Source: an uncultured Propionivibrio sp. (GTDB lineage: Bacteria > Pseudomonadota > Gammaproteobacteria > Burkholderiales > Rhodocyclaceae). From it: a stretch of 64,000 bases of DNA. Positions within the stretch are counted from its first letter, which is position 1, and every line of letters starts with the position of its first letter. The notes beneath the pieces were generated by a model. It did not search any database. It was given only the letters and a program-made list of their open reading frames with translations, and had not been told where the DNA came from. This document shows, one piece after another, positions 63,882 to 64,000 of this stretch. The DNA lies in the NCBI RefSeq assembly GCF_963666255.1, contig NZ_OY762656.1, positions 1,426,001 to 1,490,000 on the forward strand. The letters run 5' to 3'. The position numbers and the translations under genes are program-made.

Positions 63882-64000
63882 CTATGACTCGACGACTTCG
63901 TTGCGCTTGCGCAGGATCGCCGGGGACATTAGCACGAGCAGGATGACGACGACGGTGGCGAGCAGGACGGCGCTGATCGGTCGCGTGACGAAGACGCTGA
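63882..64000 (-). CDS. Tripartite tricarboxylate transporter TctA-like permease, C-terminal end
   Basis: Only the last 38 codons are inside the window. They read FVTRPISAVLLATVVVILLV followed by a short basic tail (LRKRNEVVES) and TAG at 63882-63884. The SxFxxRPISAxLL pattern at the last helix is characteristic of the large TctA permease subunit of citrate/tricarboxylate transporters. The rest of the gene and its TctB and TctC partners would lie beyond the window. Confidence 0.6.
   Translation of the reverse strand, partial: SVFVTRPISAVLLATVVVILLVLMSPAILRKRNEVVES

Overview
The window is about 62% GC and reads as chromosome of a betaproteobacterium, most likely Rhodocyclales. Two things suggest this: the gene orders pilMNOPQ-aroK-aroB and lptM-lysA next to a divergent cyaY, and a propionate module of adenosylcobalamin-dependent methylmalonyl-CoA mutase, MeaB GTPase and sodium-pumping decarboxylase subunits. 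That module is expected in a Propionivibrio-like propionate-forming anaerobe, but the genus is an inference. I found no tRNA, rRNA, CRISPR array, insertion sequence or prophage. Coding density is high, and many very long open frames antisense to real genes are GC artefacts.

Layout. 1-9 kb: a partial GDT1-type transporter, a molybdopterin oxidoreductase, a VOC protein, SelO, a TIGR02647-like regulator, then a minus-strand run of dsbD, cutA, an alpha/beta hydrolase, a thioredoxin-like 2Fe-2S ferredoxin and a VanZ-like protein. 9-16.4 kb: a sodium:solute symporter, a lytic transglycosylase behind a promoter-terminator leader, plsB and an EF-G paralogue. 16.6-22.7 kb: the propionate module. A plus-strand operon encodes decarboxylase delta, two nearly identical biotin carriers and the beta pump. 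It converges on minus-strand meaB and the mutase, with terminators between them. No carboxyltransferase alpha subunit is present. 22.9-31.3 kb: a minus-strand run of lptM, lysA, RND adaptor, RND pump, hslR, MFS and AEC transporters, the first five tightly packed. 31.3-40.8 kb: cyaY, penicillin-binding protein 1A, the type IV pilus operon pilMNOPQ, aroK and aroB. 40.8-50.5 kb: pntAB and gltBD, the latter behind an extended leader. 50.6-56.5 kb: a membrane-anchored winged-helix protein, glmU, glmS and rhlE. 56.6-61 kb: a YjhX/TopAI-type toxin gene with a structured leader, a methyltransferase, an Atm1-type ABC exporter and a transglutaminase-like protease. 61-64 kb: a UvrD/Rep-type helicase translationally coupled to a tiny zinc-ribbon gene behind a near-consensus LexA box, a cysteine-rich 16-residue repeat protein, and the end of a TctA-like permease.

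How the genes work together. The mutase and MeaB interconvert succinyl-CoA and methylmalonyl-CoA. The decarboxylase would then couple methylmalonyl-CoA decarboxylation to sodium export, and the sodium symporter (9036-10469) could use that gradient. GltBD and PntAB link ammonium assimilation and NADPH supply. PlsB, GlmU, GlmS, PBP1A, LysA and LptM serve the envelope. The least described items are the repeat protein at 63541-63822, the SOS-controlled zinc-ribbon/helicase pair, the toxin leader at 56622-56818, and the promoter-terminator leaders before the transglycosylase and gltB.
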